From an uncultured Porphyromonadaceae bacterium (GTDB taxonomy: Bacteria > Bacteroidota > Bacteroidia > Bacteroidales > Muribaculaceae): a stretch of 37,584 nucleotides of DNA. The stretch covers positions 1-37,584 of the forward strand of contig CAMWVQ010000022.1 of the NCBI GenBank assembly GCA_947177635.1, in the 5' to 3' direction. The position numbers and the translations under genes are program-made. The notes below the pieces were generated by a model that was not told the DNA's origin, searched no databases, and worked only from the letters and a program-made list of their open reading frames with translations. This document shows positions 1 to 8,218 of the stretch, in pieces (the stretch's first letter is position 1; the number at the start of each line of letters is the position of its first letter).

Positions 1-2133
1 TATGTGTATACGAGACCGGGTCGGGGCGGGACCGATGCCGAGGGGGTCGGCGAAGGTGGCAAGGGAATCGTCGGGATTGAGGCGGTTCTCGCCGAATTGG
101 GAGGGGTAGATGAGCAGGAGGTTGTTGCGGTCGAAGTAGCGTTGCAGGAAGAGGGCGATGTCGGTCATCTCGGGGGTGTAGCTGACGGAGTCGCGACGGG
201 CGCCGATGACCACGAGCAGGTCGTCGTCAAGCACTTTGTTTGACAGCAGCATAAAGTCGTCGATGCCATCGGCCGGACGGTACTCGTGGCGGATGCCAAG
301 CCCGGTGCGGCCTATCACGGCGGCAATCAGGGAGCGGCCCTGGGAGTTGGCACAGAATATGAGGCGGCAGCCCACTTCGTGGGCGAGTGAGCTGAGGGCT
401 TCCACCCACTGGCGGAAGCCGGTCTCGTACTCGGCTTTTGGGGGCACGAACACCACAATCCGCGTCACGGTGTTGACGGGTATGTAGCATCTCGAGAGCA
501 CGACCATCTGGCGGGTGCCTTTGACGAGCTGTTCCACTTTCGAGCCGAGGAAGGTGTCGATGACATTGGCCTTGCGGTGCATCCCCATCACGATGGCTGT
601 GATGTCGCGCTCGTTGACGGTGTTGAGGATGCCGGTGACGGTGTTGAGGTCATACCTTTCTATGGCTTCCATCGGTATGTCGACGCCGGAGGCCGCTCCA
701 CGCGCAAGCGCGAGGGAACTGGCACCCATCTCTTTCGAGGCGCGTGAGTTGTCGTTGCGCACATGCAGGGCGAAGAAGCGGTCGGCCCGAGGGCCGCCCT
801 TGCGGCGGCGCATCAGCAGGGCCAGTTCGGCCAGCGAGGCGGCTGTGATTGGATTGGCGACCGGCACAAGGATATTCCCCACGAGGGGGGCTGACTGGCC
901 GGAGGCGGCCTCGGGCGCGCCGAGCATCCTGAGTTTTATTCGGGTGGCGGCGCGGGAGGTCACGATTGGGGCGATGGCGCAGGTCACGAGTATCACCAGC
1001 ACTGTGCCGTTGAGAATTGTCTCATCCATCATCCTCGACCCGTCGGGCAGGACCATGTTGTATCCGATGGTGACCACGGCCAGGGCCACTGCCGTGTGGG
1101 CCGTGGTGAGGCCGAACATCACCCCACGGTCTGCGGAATCCATCCGGTATGTCCGCTGGGCGATATACGCCGCGAGCCATTTGCTGGCCAAGGCGACGGC
1201 GAGCATCACTGAGGCCACCCACAGGGTGTTGCCTTTGACTATCACACCGACGTTAATCATCATCCCCACTCCGATGAGGAAGTAGGGGATGAAGAGTGCG
1301 TTGCCGACAAACTCTATGGAGTTCATCAGCGGGGAGCTCGACGGCACATAGCGGTTAAGCACCAGCCCGGCGAAGAAAGCCCCCAGCACTGGCTCAAGCC
1401 CGACAACTCCCGACAGCCACGCCGAGAGAAACACCATGGCGAGGATGAAGACATACTGCGTGACTTTCTCGGAATAGTTCTTGAAGAACCACCTGGTCAG
1501 ACGGGGATAGCCATACAGCACCCCGGCGCAATACACTCCCGACTTCCCGACTAGCCACAGCAGGCCGCCCACACTCAGCTCCCCGGTCTCCTGTATGTTG
1601 ACCGCGGCGGCCAGCACAAGCAGCGCGCCGATTACACACACGATGGTGGCCACCACCGATATCAGCACCGCCGGCGACTTGGTGATACCCAGCCTCGCGG
1701 CCACGGGATAGGCTATCAACGTATGAGAGGCATACATCGAGGCCAGCAGGAACGCTGTGAGCCAGGGGGTCTGAAGCACATACACGCTCGCGGCGACCCC
1801 CATCGCCATCGGTATGAGGAATGTCATCGCGCCGAACACCGCCCCACGCTTGAGGTTTAGCCTGAGATGGAACATGTCTATCTCAAGCCCCGCAAGGAAC
1901 ATGAGGTACAGCAGCCCCACCTGCCCGAAGATGTTGAACGAGCTGTCGCGGTCGAGGATGTTCAGCCCGAACGGGCCGACTACCACCCCCGCCACAATCA
2001 TCCCTATTATATGGGGAATCTTCAGCCTGTTCAACGCCACCGGCGCGAGGAGGATGATGACCAGCACTATCAGGAATATAGTGACAGGGTTGGTCACCAG
2101 CGGCGCGGTATGGTCAATCAGCAACGAGAGCAA
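1..2133 (-). CDS. Cation:proton antiporter (CPA2 family) with C-terminal cytoplasmic domain, partial
   Basis: An integral inner-membrane exchanger that probably couples Na+ or K+ movement to protons. The frame is open from 2133 to the window edge, giving 711 residues with the C-terminus missing. The first ~390 residues are a series of hydrophobic segments of Na+/H+ exchanger type, with family-like stretches such as GLLYLMFLAGLEID near residue 80. The last ~300 residues are soluble and resemble two universal-stress-like domains, for example GNILVPVANP and IVVFVPP. No ATG lies near the start: the frame opens just after a stop at 2137-2139, and TTG at 2131-2133 or TTG at 2122-2124 are the candidates. 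A GTAAGG stretch sits about 10 bases before the second TTG. It is the last gene of the ruvX-def-ettA-asd operon, 21 bases after asd. The transported ion cannot be read from the sequence. Confidence 0.85.
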   Translation of the reverse strand, partial: MLSLLIDHTAPLVTNPVTIFLIVLVIILLAPVALNRLKIPHIIGMIVAGVVVGPFGLNILDRDSSFNIFGQVGLLYLMFLAGLEIDMFHLRLNLKRGAVFGAMTFLIPMAMGVAASVYVLQTPWLTAFLLASMYASHTLIAYPVAARLGITKSPAVLISVVATIVCVIGALLVLAAAVNIQETGELSVGGLLWLVGKSGVYCAGVLYGYPRLTRWFFKNYSEKVTQYVFILAMVFLSAWLSGVVGLEPVLGAFFAGLVLNRYVPSSSPLMNSIEFVGNALFIPYFLIGVGMMINVGVIVKGNTLWVASVMLAVALASKWLAAYIAQRTYRMDSADRGVMFGLTTAHTAVALAVVTIGYNMVLPDGSRMMDETILNGTVLVILVTCAIAPIVTSRAATRIKLRMLGAPEAASGQSAPLVGNILVPVANPITAASLAELALLMRRRKGGPRADRFFALHVRNDNSRASKEMGASSLALARGAASGVDIPMEAIERYDLNTVTGILNTVNERDITAIVMGMHRKANVIDTFLGSKVEQLVKGTRQMVVLSRCYIPVNTVTRIVVFVPPKAEYETGFRQWVEALSSLAHEVGCRLIFCANSQGRSLIAAVIGRTGLGIRHEYRPADGIDDFMLLSNKVLDDDLLVVIGARRDSVSYTPEMTDIALFLQRYFDRNNLLLIYPSQFGENRLNPDDSLATFADPLGIGPAPTRSRIHI

Positions 2134-2154
2134 ACCTTACTTCTGTTATATGGA

Positions 2155-3162
2155 TTATCTGTGGGCAATCAGGTATTCGGCAATCTGGACGGCATTAAGG
2201 GCGGCCCCTTTGCGAATCTGGTCGCTCACAGTCCAGAAAGTCAGCGAATTCTCATCGGCGAGGTCCTGACGGATACGCCCTACATACACCGGGTCACACC
2301 CGGCCAGTCCGAGCGGCATGGGATAAAGCTTCTCGGCCGGATTGTCCATGACCACCACCCCTTCGGCGGCGGCGAACGCCTCGCGGGCCTCCTCCACCGT
2401 CAGCGGCTTCTCGGTCTCGACCCATATCGCCTCGGAGTGGGCGCGCATCACGGGGACGCGCACGCAGGTAGCGCTGACCTTGATTTCCGGGTCGTGCATT
2501 ATCTTGCGGGTCTCGTTGACCATCTTCATCTCCTCCTTGGTGTAACCGTTGTCGGTGAACACGTCGATATGGGGGATGACATTGTAGGCGAGCTGGGCCA
2601 CGAACTTCTCCACCTTCGGCTCACGCCCGGCGACGATGTCGGCATACTGCCCGACAAGCTCATCCATCGCCGACGCGCCCGCGCCGGAGGCAGCCTGGTA
2701 GGTGGCCACCCTGATACGGCGTATCTTGGCCAGACGGTCGACAGGCGCCAGGGCCACCACCATCTGTATGGTGGTGCAGTTGGGGTTGCCGATGATGCGG
2801 CGGGGAGCGTCAAGGGCATCCGCGCCGTTGACCTCCGGCACAACCAGGGGCACATCCTCATCCATTCGGAACGCGCTCGAATTGTCAATCATCGTCGCCC
2901 CGAGGGCTGTGATGGTCTCGGCATACTCACGCGAAGTGCCAGCCCCGGCCGAAGTGAAGGCGAAGTCGATTCCCCGGAAAAGCTCCGGGTCGTGGGTCAG
3001 TTCCTGTATGGTGATTTCCTTTCCCCGGAAAACCACCTTACTTCCCGCCGAGCGGGAGGAGCCGAACAGGCGCAGCTCATCTATCGGGAATTCACGCTGG
3101 TCAAGCACCCTGAGCAGTTCCTGACCCACGGCGCCACTGGCGCCAACGATAGCGATATTCAT
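2155..3162 (-). CDS. asd: Aspartate-semialdehyde dehydrogenase
   Basis: Makes L-aspartate 4-semialdehyde from aspartyl phosphate with NADPH, the branch point to lysine/diaminopimelate, threonine and methionine. It has 335 residues, normal for the family. The N-terminal nucleotide-binding loop is GASGAVG at residues 7-13. The conserved DNSSAFRM is at 93-100, and the catalytic cysteine is C129 in NPNCTT. The ATG at 3160-3162 fits the family N-terminus ([10 protein letters not shown]). It lies 15 bases after ettA and 21 bases before the antiporter, so it is almost certainly co-transcribed with both. Nothing is missing or odd. Confidence 0.97.
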   Translation of the reverse strand: MNIAIVGASGAVGQELLRVLDQREFPIDELRLFGSSRSAGSKVVFRGKEITIQELTHDPELFRGIDFAFTSAGAGTSREYAETITALGATMIDNSSAFRMDEDVPLVVPEVNGADALDAPRRIIGNPNCTTIQMVVALAPVDRLAKIRRIRVATYQAASGAGASAMDELVGQYADIVAGREPKVEKFVAQLAYNVIPHIDVFTDNGYTKEEMKMVNETRKIMHDPEIKVSATCVRVPVMRAHSEAIWVETEKPLTVEEAREAFAAAEGVVVMDNPAEKLYPMPLGLAGCDPVYVGRIRQDLADENSLTFWTVSDQIRKGAALNAVQIAEYLIAHR

Positions 3163-3177
3163 TGTCTTGAATCAGTG

Positions 3178-4878
3178 TTAATCGTTCATCAGCTTGCGGT
3201 AACGGCGGCGGGGGAGCTCCTTGCCGCCATTCTGCGCCTTCTTGTACTCCTCGTAATCGGAGTAGGAACCCTGGTAGTAGACCACCTTCCCGTCACCCTC
3301 GAAAGAGAGGATGTGGGTGCAGATACGGTCGAGGAACCAGCGGTCGTGGCTTACAACGACGGCGCATCCGGCGAAATTCTCCAGACCCTCCTCAAGGGCG
3401 CGGAGGGTGTTCACGTCGATGTCGTTGGTAGGCTCGTCGAGCAGCAGCACGTTACCCTCCTCTTTCAGGGCCATCGCCAGGTGGAGACGGTTACGCTCAC
3501 CCCCTGACAGCACACCTATTTTCTTCTCCTGGTCGGCACCGGCGAAGTTGAACTTCGACAGGTATGCGCGGGCGTTGACGTCGCGGCCACCCATGCGGAA
3601 GCTCTCCACACCCTGCGAAATCACCTGGTAGACGGTATGGTCGGGGACAAGGTCGTGGTGACGCTGGTCGACATAGGCAACCTTGACGGTCTCGCCCACC
3701 TCGAACGAACCCGCGTCGGGCTTCTCCTGATCCATAATCAGGCGGAAGAGGGTTGTCTTACCCGCACCGTTCGGGCCGATGACGCCGACGATGCCGTTGG
3801 GGGGCAGCGCGAACTCCAGGTCCTTGAAAAGAAGTTTCTTGCCGAAAGATTTCTCCAGCCCCTTGGCCTCGATCACCTTGTTGCCCAGGCGCGGCCCGTT
3901 GGGGATGAAAATCTCCAGCTTCTCCTCACGCTCCTTCTGATCCTGGTTGAGCAGGCGGTCATAGCTCGACAGACGGGCCTTACCCTTGGCCTGACGGGCC
4001 TTGGGGGCCATGCGCACCCATTCCAGCTCCCTTTCGAGGGTCTTGCGGCGCTTGCTGGCCTGCTTCTCCTCCTGGGCCATACGCTTGGTCTTCTGGTCGA
4101 GCCAGGAGGAGTAGTTACCCTTCCAGGGTATCCCCTCGCCACGGTCAAGTTCGAGAATCCATCCGGCCACATGGTCGAGGAAGTAACGGTCGTGGGTGAT
4201 GGCGATGACCGTTCCGGGATATTGCTGCAGGTGCTGCTCGAGCCAGTCGATCGACTCGGCGTCGAGGTGGTTGGTAGGCTCGTCGAGCAACAGCACGTCA
4301 GGCTGCTGGAGCAACAGGCGGCAGAGGGCCACGCGGCGGCGCTCGCCACCCGAGAGGGTGTCAACCTTCTGGTCGTCGGGCGGACACTGCAGGGCATCCA
4401 TGGCCCTTTCGAGCTTGGAGTCGATGTTCCAGGCGTCGCAGGCGTCGAGGGCGTCCTGCAGCTCACCCTGACGCTGGATGAGCTTGTCCATCTTGTCGGG
4501 GTCCTCAAGCACGTCGGGGTCGGCGAAGGCGGCGTTCACCTCGTCGAACTCGCGCAGCAGGTCCATCACCGGCTGCACACCTTCGCGCACAACCTCGATC
4601 ACCGTCTTTTCGGGATCAAGCTTCGGCTCCTGCTCGAGGTAGCCGACCGAGTAACCGGGGGAGAACACCACCTCACCCTGGTATTCCTTGTCGATTCCGG
4701 CGATGATCTTCAGCAGGGAAGACTTACCGGAGCCGTTCAGACCGATGATGCCGATCTTGGCGCCATAGAAAAACGAGAGGTATATGTTTTTGAGTACCTG
4801 CTTCTGGGGAGGGTAGGTCTTGGATACGCCTACCATCGAGAAAATAATCTTCTTGTCGTCGGGATTGGGTGCTGCCAT
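3178..4878 (-). CDS. ettA: Energy-dependent translational throttle protein EttA (ABC-F ATPase)
   Basis: A soluble ABC-F protein that binds the ribosomal E site and adjusts early elongation to the ATP/ADP state. It has 566 residues, typical of EttA. It carries two ATP-binding cassettes: Walker A GLNGSGKS near residue 46 and GPNGAGKT near 367, each followed by an LSGGER signature and an LLLDEPTN Walker B. Between them is the basic linker (KRRKTLERELEWVRM) that marks ABC-F proteins. There are no membrane segments. The C-terminus is basic (RRRYRKLMND), as in EttA. It starts 3 bases after def, so the two are in one operon and may be translationally coupled. Confidence 0.95.
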   Translation of the reverse strand: MAAPNPDDKKIIFSMVGVSKTYPPQKQVLKNIYLSFFYGAKIGIIGLNGSGKSSLLKIIAGIDKEYQGEVVFSPGYSVGYLEQEPKLDPEKTVIEVVREGVQPVMDLLREFDEVNAAFADPDVLEDPDKMDKLIQRQGELQDALDACDAWNIDSKLERAMDALQCPPDDQKVDTLSGGERRRVALCRLLLQQPDVLLLDEPTNHLDAESIDWLEQHLQQYPGTVIAITHDRYFLDHVAGWILELDRGEGIPWKGNYSSWLDQKTKRMAQEEKQASKRRKTLERELEWVRMAPKARQAKGKARLSSYDRLLNQDQKEREEKLEIFIPNGPRLGNKVIEAKGLEKSFGKKLLFKDLEFALPPNGIVGVIGPNGAGKTTLFRLIMDQEKPDAGSFEVGETVKVAYVDQRHHDLVPDHTVYQVISQGVESFRMGGRDVNARAYLSKFNFAGADQEKKIGVLSGGERNRLHLAMALKEEGNVLLLDEPTNDIDVNTLRALEEGLENFAGCAVVVSHDRWFLDRICTHILSFEGDGKVVYYQGSYSDYEEYKKAQNGGKELPRRRYRKLMND

Positions 4879-4881
4879 AAT

Positions 4882-5448
4882 TTACTTGCGTTTGCGGGGA
4901 GCGTACTTCGCCGGGTATTCACAGCGGGTCTTCCCCTCGATGATGTTGTGGAGTTTGCCGCGGATGAACTGTTTGCGCAGCGGCGAGATATGGTCGATAT
5001 AGAGGTTACCGTCGAGATGGTCGATTTCATGCTGGACGATGCGGGCAAGGAAACCGGAAATCTCCTCCTCGTGGGGCTGGAAATCCTCGTCGACCCATTT
5101 CAGGCGTATGTGTTCGACGCGCTTCACCTCCTCGCTGAGGCCGGGAAGGCTGAGACACCCCTCGGAACGGCTGACTTTCTCCCCGTCGAGAATCTCCAGC
5201 TCGGGGTTGATGATCACCATCTTGCGCCCCTTGCATTCGGGGAAAGTGTCACTCACGGGGTCGGCGTCGATGACCACCATATCGATGTTGCGGCCTATCT
5301 GAGGAGCCGCGAGGCCCACACCCTCGGAGGCATACATGGTCTCGAACATGTCGGCCACGAGCTTCTTCAGGTCCGGATAGTCGGCCCCCACAGGCTCGGA
5401 GAGTTCCCTCAGAACCGGATGACCGTAAAGATAAACGGGTAATTTCAT
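4882..5448 (-). CDS. def: Peptide deformylase
   Basis: Removes the N-formyl group from new proteins. It has 188 residues. All three family motifs are present: GVGLAAPQIG (residues 43-52, Q50), EGCLSLPG (96-103, metal ligand C98) and QHEIDHLDG (139-147, ligands H140 and H144, catalytic E141). The start MKLPVYLYG places the N-terminal strand correctly. It lies between ruvX (32 bases upstream) and ettA (3 bases downstream). Confidence 0.97.
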   Translation of the reverse strand: MKLPVYLYGHPVLRELSEPVGADYPDLKKLVADMFETMYASEGVGLAAPQIGRNIDMVVIDADPVSDTFPECKGRKMVIINPELEILDGEKVSRSEGCLSLPGLSEEVKRVEHIRLKWVDEDFQPHEEEISGFLARIVQHEIDHLDGNLYIDHISPLRKQFIRGKLHNIIEGKTRCEYPAKYAPRKRK

Positions 5449-5480
5449 TATCTTGTGTGGATTTTTTTACATTTTGGTGA

Positions 5481-5900
5481 CTACTGGAAGCGCAGGCTGT
5501 CGAGGTAATCGTTGAGGATTATGCAGGCGGCCATCACGTCGGCGGTGCCCTTCTTTCGCCGCTCCGAGCGCTTCATCCCCGATTCGAGCATCGCCCGGTG
5601 GGCCAGCACGGAGGTGAACCTCTCGTCATACATCTCGAAGGTCATCCCCGGGAACGCCTTCCGGAGACGGCCAAGGGCCGGGAGCAGGTAGCGTTGCGAG
5701 TCAGAGGGGGAACCGTCAAGGCTCCTGGGCAACCCGACGATTACGGCGTCGACACTCTCGCGGCTGAAATATCCGCGCAGGAACTCCTCGAGCTTCGGGG
5801 TCTCCACAGTCGTCAGGCCGTTGGCCACGATTCTCATCGGGTCGCTGACGGCGATGCCGGTGCGCACTTTTCCGAAGTCTATAGCGAGCAATCTTCCCAT
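5481..5900 (-). CDS. ruvX: Putative pre-16S rRNA nuclease / Holliday junction resolvase-like YqgF
   Basis: An RNase H-fold nuclease of the YqgF/RuvX family, linked to 16S rRNA 5'-end maturation. It has 139 residues, the usual length. Visible family motifs are the first catalytic aspartate in LLAIDFGKVRTGIAVSD (D8), VGLPRSLDGSPSDSQ near residue 55, YDERFTS with E93, and TADVMAACIIL with D121. It is the first gene of the five-gene minus-strand operon. A TAACTTTG -7 element on the minus strand (complement of 5909-5916) lies directly upstream, so the leader is very short or absent. Confidence 0.93.
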   Translation of the reverse strand: MGRLLAIDFGKVRTGIAVSDPMRIVANGLTTVETPKLEEFLRGYFSRESVDAVIVGLPRSLDGSPSDSQRYLLPALGRLRKAFPGMTFEMYDERFTSVLAHRAMLESGMKRSERRKKGTADVMAACIILNDYLDSLRFQ

Positions 5901-5908
5901 ATCGGATG

Positions 5909-5916
5909 CAAAGTTA
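5909..5916 (-). promoter_or_regulatory. -7 promoter element of the ruvX operon
   Basis: The minus strand reads TAACTTTG, an exact match to the Bacteroidetes -7 consensus TAnnTTTG. It ends 8 bases before the ruvX ATG. No good TTTG -33 box is seen at the usual 19-21 base spacing. Confidence 0.6.
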
Positions 5917-6159
5917 CGAAAATTTCCGCAATCCGCCCTTAATCAAATCCAAGGTCTGCGTCTGCCCGCGCAATATCATAATCACGCACGAGACACTTTT
6001 CGCCCATTCCCGGCAGGCACCCTCCCTTTCCCTTCCCCTCCGAAAGGCATCCCGAAGGGTCTGGAACCCCAGACATTGTTAACAACCGTAAAAATAGCGA
6101 TGACCATATGGCACTTTTGCAAAACAACGTTAAATACACCTCTGTTTTTCAGCAGAAAG

Positions 6160-6175
6160 TATGTTTTAAAACATA
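6160..6175. promoter_or_regulatory. 16-bp perfect palindrome, possible operator
   Basis: TATGTTTTAAAACATA is a perfect inverted repeat. Its left end (TATG, 6160-6163) sits where the -33 box of the 6184-6191 promoter should be, 20 bases upstream, so a bound dimer would overlap polymerase contacts. The regulator is unknown, and an AT-rich palindrome could also arise by chance. Confidence 0.4.
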
Positions 6176-6183
6176 AAACCCCT

Positions 6184-6191
6184 TACCTTTG
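6184..6191 (+). promoter_or_regulatory. -7 element for the small-RNA-like unit 1
   Basis: TACCTTTG matches TAnnTTTG. It is followed within 75 bases by a terminator-type hairpin, so it appears to drive a short transcript rather than psd directly. Confidence 0.6.
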
Positions 6192-6194
6192 CAT

Positions 6195-6262
6195 CAGTTT
6201 TTCATGGTATTAGATTTAAGGTAAGAAGATTATTCGTCGCGACGACGAGTAATTTTTTTTTG
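6195..6262 (+). ncRNA. Small-RNA-like unit 1 (or leader with attenuator) upstream of psd
   Basis: A promoter, a 5' segment and an intrinsic terminator in about 70 bases. The segment TTTTTCATGGTATTAGATT (from about 6198) recurs with one base change in the unit at 11890-11966. The terminator stem is 6229-6238 paired with 6244-6253 (10 bp, one G-U pair), with loop GCGAC, then a run of T from 6253. No reading frame of note lies inside. It could be a free small RNA or an early-terminating leader. It resembles the layout of the multi-copy small RNAs known from Bacteroides, but family membership was not tested. Confidence 0.5.
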
Positions 6263-6289
6263 TACTTGCGAAAAAAACAGCTAACTTTG
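6259..6289 (+). promoter_or_regulatory. psd-pssA operon promoter
   Basis: TTTG at 6259-6262, 19 bases, then TAACTTTG at 6282-6289, which matches both Bacteroidetes promoter boxes at ideal spacing. The -33 box overlaps the T-run of the preceding terminator. Predicted leader to the psd ATG is about 85 bases. Confidence 0.75.
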
Positions 6290-6380
6290 TAAACTGAATT
6301 CGCGCCGGGATGCATTTCCCGGCGGTTCGGTCATATACAAGAGATACAAAACACCCCTATCCCTGAACACCAATCTGTAG

Positions 6381-7052
6381 ATGAGAGTCAAGATCCACCG
6401 CGAAGGCACTAACATACTGATCATCCTGCTGGCAGCCCTGCTGCTGGTGAATGCGCCCTTGTGGATATGGCTCATCGACCATATCTGGCTTCCAATCACG
6501 GTGTTGGCGGCCTCGACGATATTCTACCTCCTGGTGGTCAACTTCTTCCGCTCACCCCACCGCAACTTCCAGGGCGACCTCGAGAACGTTGTCGTGGCCT
6601 CGGCCGACGGAAAAGTCGTGGCCCTGGAGGAGGTGTATGAGCCGGAATACCTCAAATGCGACTGCATCCAGCTGTCGGTCTTCATGTCGCCGATGAACGT
6701 CCACGCCAACTGGTTTCCAGTCGACGGCGAAGTGATATACTACAGACACCATCCGGGCCGCTTCATGGCCGCATACCTCCCCAAGTCAAGCACCGAAAAC
6801 GAGCGGTCCACCGTCGTGATACGGACAAAAGACGGCCAGCTCGTGCTGATGCGACAAGTGGCAGGCGCAATGGCCCGGCGCATCGTGACATACGCCCGCC
6901 CCGGCGACGAAGCCTCGATTGAAGACCATATGGGATTCATCAAATTCGGCTCAAGGGTAGACCTTTACCTCCCAAAATCGACCACCATACTGGTCAACCT
7001 CGGCGACAAGACCATCGGAGGCATAACCGAGGTCGGACGCCTCAATCCATAA
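6381..7052 (+). CDS. psd: Phosphatidylserine decarboxylase (short, pyruvoyl type)
   Basis: Converts phosphatidylserine to phosphatidylethanolamine at the inner membrane. It has 223 residues, the compact form of the family. Two hydrophobic stretches near residues 12-54 would anchor it. Conserved decarboxylase features are FRSPHR (56-61), ADGKV (75-79) and MSPMNVHANW (102-111). The self-cleavage site is G190-S191 in FIKFGSRVDLYLP, where the serine becomes the pyruvoyl cofactor. pssA, which makes its substrate, starts 12 bases downstream, so the two steps are encoded together. Confidence 0.95.
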   Translation: MRVKIHREGTNILIILLAALLLVNAPLWIWLIDHIWLPITVLAASTIFYLLVVNFFRSPHRNFQGDLENVVVASADGKVVALEEVYEPEYLKCDCIQLSVFMSPMNVHANWFPVDGEVIYYRHHPGRFMAAYLPKSSTENERSTVVIRTKDGQLVLMRQVAGAMARRIVTYARPGDEASIEDHMGFIKFGSRVDLYLPKSTTILVNLGDKTIGGITEVGRLNP

Positions 7053-7064
7053 GAGATTGCCAAA

Positions 7065-7814
7065 ATGTTTTTGAGAAAGATTATAACTTCCGTACCCAAT
7101 ACGCTGACCCTCTGCAACCTCGTGTCGGGATGCCTGGCCTGCATATGCGCCTTCTCATTCGACAGCGACATCGAGGCCCTCGGAGGGCTAAACGGCCGAC
7201 AGCTCGCATGGATACTCGTAGGACTCGCCGCCGTCTTCGACTTCTTCGACGGCGCGGCAGCCCGCTGGCTCCACGCCCCCTCCCCCCTGGGGAAGGAACT
7301 CGACTCGCTGGCCGACCTGGTCAGCTTCGGAGTCGCCCCCTCCCTGTTGCTCTACAACATCCTGAGCGTCTGGACCGGCTCCTGGTGGATTCCGTTCGTG
7401 GCCCTCTTCATCCCCGCGATGGGCGCCCTGAGGCTCGCCAAGTTCAACCTCGACGACTCGCAGGCCACTGAGTTCAAAGGACTCCCCATCCCCGCCAACG
7501 CCATCTTCTGGATAGGCGCGACAGCCTGGATGCAGTCACATGCCGGCGAGTGGATGCACGCCCACGTCTACTGGGGCAACCTCATCGTCAGCGCCGTGAT
7601 CATCATCGTGGCCCTCCTGATGGTATGCGACATGCGCATGTTCTCACTCAAACTCAAGAACTTCCGCATCGGCGACAACCTGCTGCGCTACATCCTGCTG
7701 CTGGCAGCCGTCGCGTTCGTCTCCATCTTCGGAGTCGAAGGCTTCGCCTACACCATCATCCTTTACTTCCTGTTGTCGGCATTCGCCCTGACCCGCATCG
7801 GCCAGGCCGCCTGA
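7065..7814 (+). CDS. pssA: CDP-diacylglycerol--serine O-phosphatidyltransferase
   Basis: Makes phosphatidylserine from CDP-diacylglycerol and serine. It has 249 residues and is largely hydrophobic, with about six to eight membrane segments. The CDP-alcohol phosphatidyltransferase signature is complete: D62-G63, A66-R67, G76, D80 and D84 (spacing DGxxAR-x8-GxxxDxxxD). It lies between psd and the DUF4834 gene in one transcription unit. The product feeds Psd directly. Confidence 0.96.
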   Translation: MFLRKIITSVPNTLTLCNLVSGCLACICAFSFDSDIEALGGLNGRQLAWILVGLAAVFDFFDGAAARWLHAPSPLGKELDSLADLVSFGVAPSLLLYNILSVWTGSWWIPFVALFIPAMGALRLAKFNLDDSQATEFKGLPIPANAIFWIGATAWMQSHAGEWMHAHVYWGNLIVSAVIIIVALLMVCDMRMFSLKLKNFRIGDNLLRYILLLAAVAFVSIFGVEGFAYTIILYFLLSAFALTRIGQAA

Positions 7815-7846
7815 CACCACCCCAACTAACACAAGACCCTCTCCTT

Positions 7847-8218
7847 ATGTGGTTCGCAATAATCTGTTGCATAATAATATTCTACCTCTTCGTGCGCCCC
7901 GCCTGGAAAGTGTGGAAAGCCGTCAACGCGGCCCGACGCCAGGCCCGAGAGATGACCGACGCCTTCAACCGCGCCGCCGGAATCGACCCCGAAGAGGCCC
8001 GGCGCCACTCCGCCAGCCAGAAACAAGCCTCCCGCAAAGGTGGCTGGACAGCCCCCGTGCCGCGACGAAAGAAAATCGACCCCGAAGTCGGGGAATATGT
8101 GAAATTCAAGGAAATAGAATCCGAGACCACCGCCAACCCGGCTGACGGACAGACCTCCGCCCGCACCACCGTCGTCGAGCAGCAGGTTGAGGACGTCAGA
8201 TGGGAGGACATCGTATGA
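7847..8218 (+). CDS. DUF4834-like small membrane-anchored protein
   Basis: A 123-residue protein of unknown function. One membrane segment spans residues 2-18 (very hydrophobic, IICCIIIFYLFV). A basic, alanine-rich soluble region follows, ending in an acidic tail. The mid-region GEYVKFKEIE resembles the conserved part of the Bacteroidetes DUF4834 family, whose genes commonly follow pssA. The ATG at 7847 gives a clean membrane anchor. Its stop codon overlaps the next start (ATGA at 8215-8218), so the next gene is probably translationally coupled. The role is unknown; a link to lipid synthesis is inferred only from position. Confidence 0.75.
   Translation: MWFAIICCIIIFYLFVRPAWKVWKAVNAARRQAREMTDAFNRAAGIDPEEARRHSASQKQASRKGGWTAPVPRRKKIDPEVGEYVKFKEIESETTANPADGQTSARTTVVEQQVEDVRWEDIV

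Noticed and set aside
1867-3507. A 546-codon plus-strand open frame opposite the antiporter, asd and ettA
   Set aside because: It is a GC-rich shadow of well-supported minus-strand genes and has no domain-like pattern.
3637-5442. A 601-codon plus-strand open frame opposite ettA and def
   Set aside because: Antisense shadow; the opposite strand encodes two clear families with all motifs.
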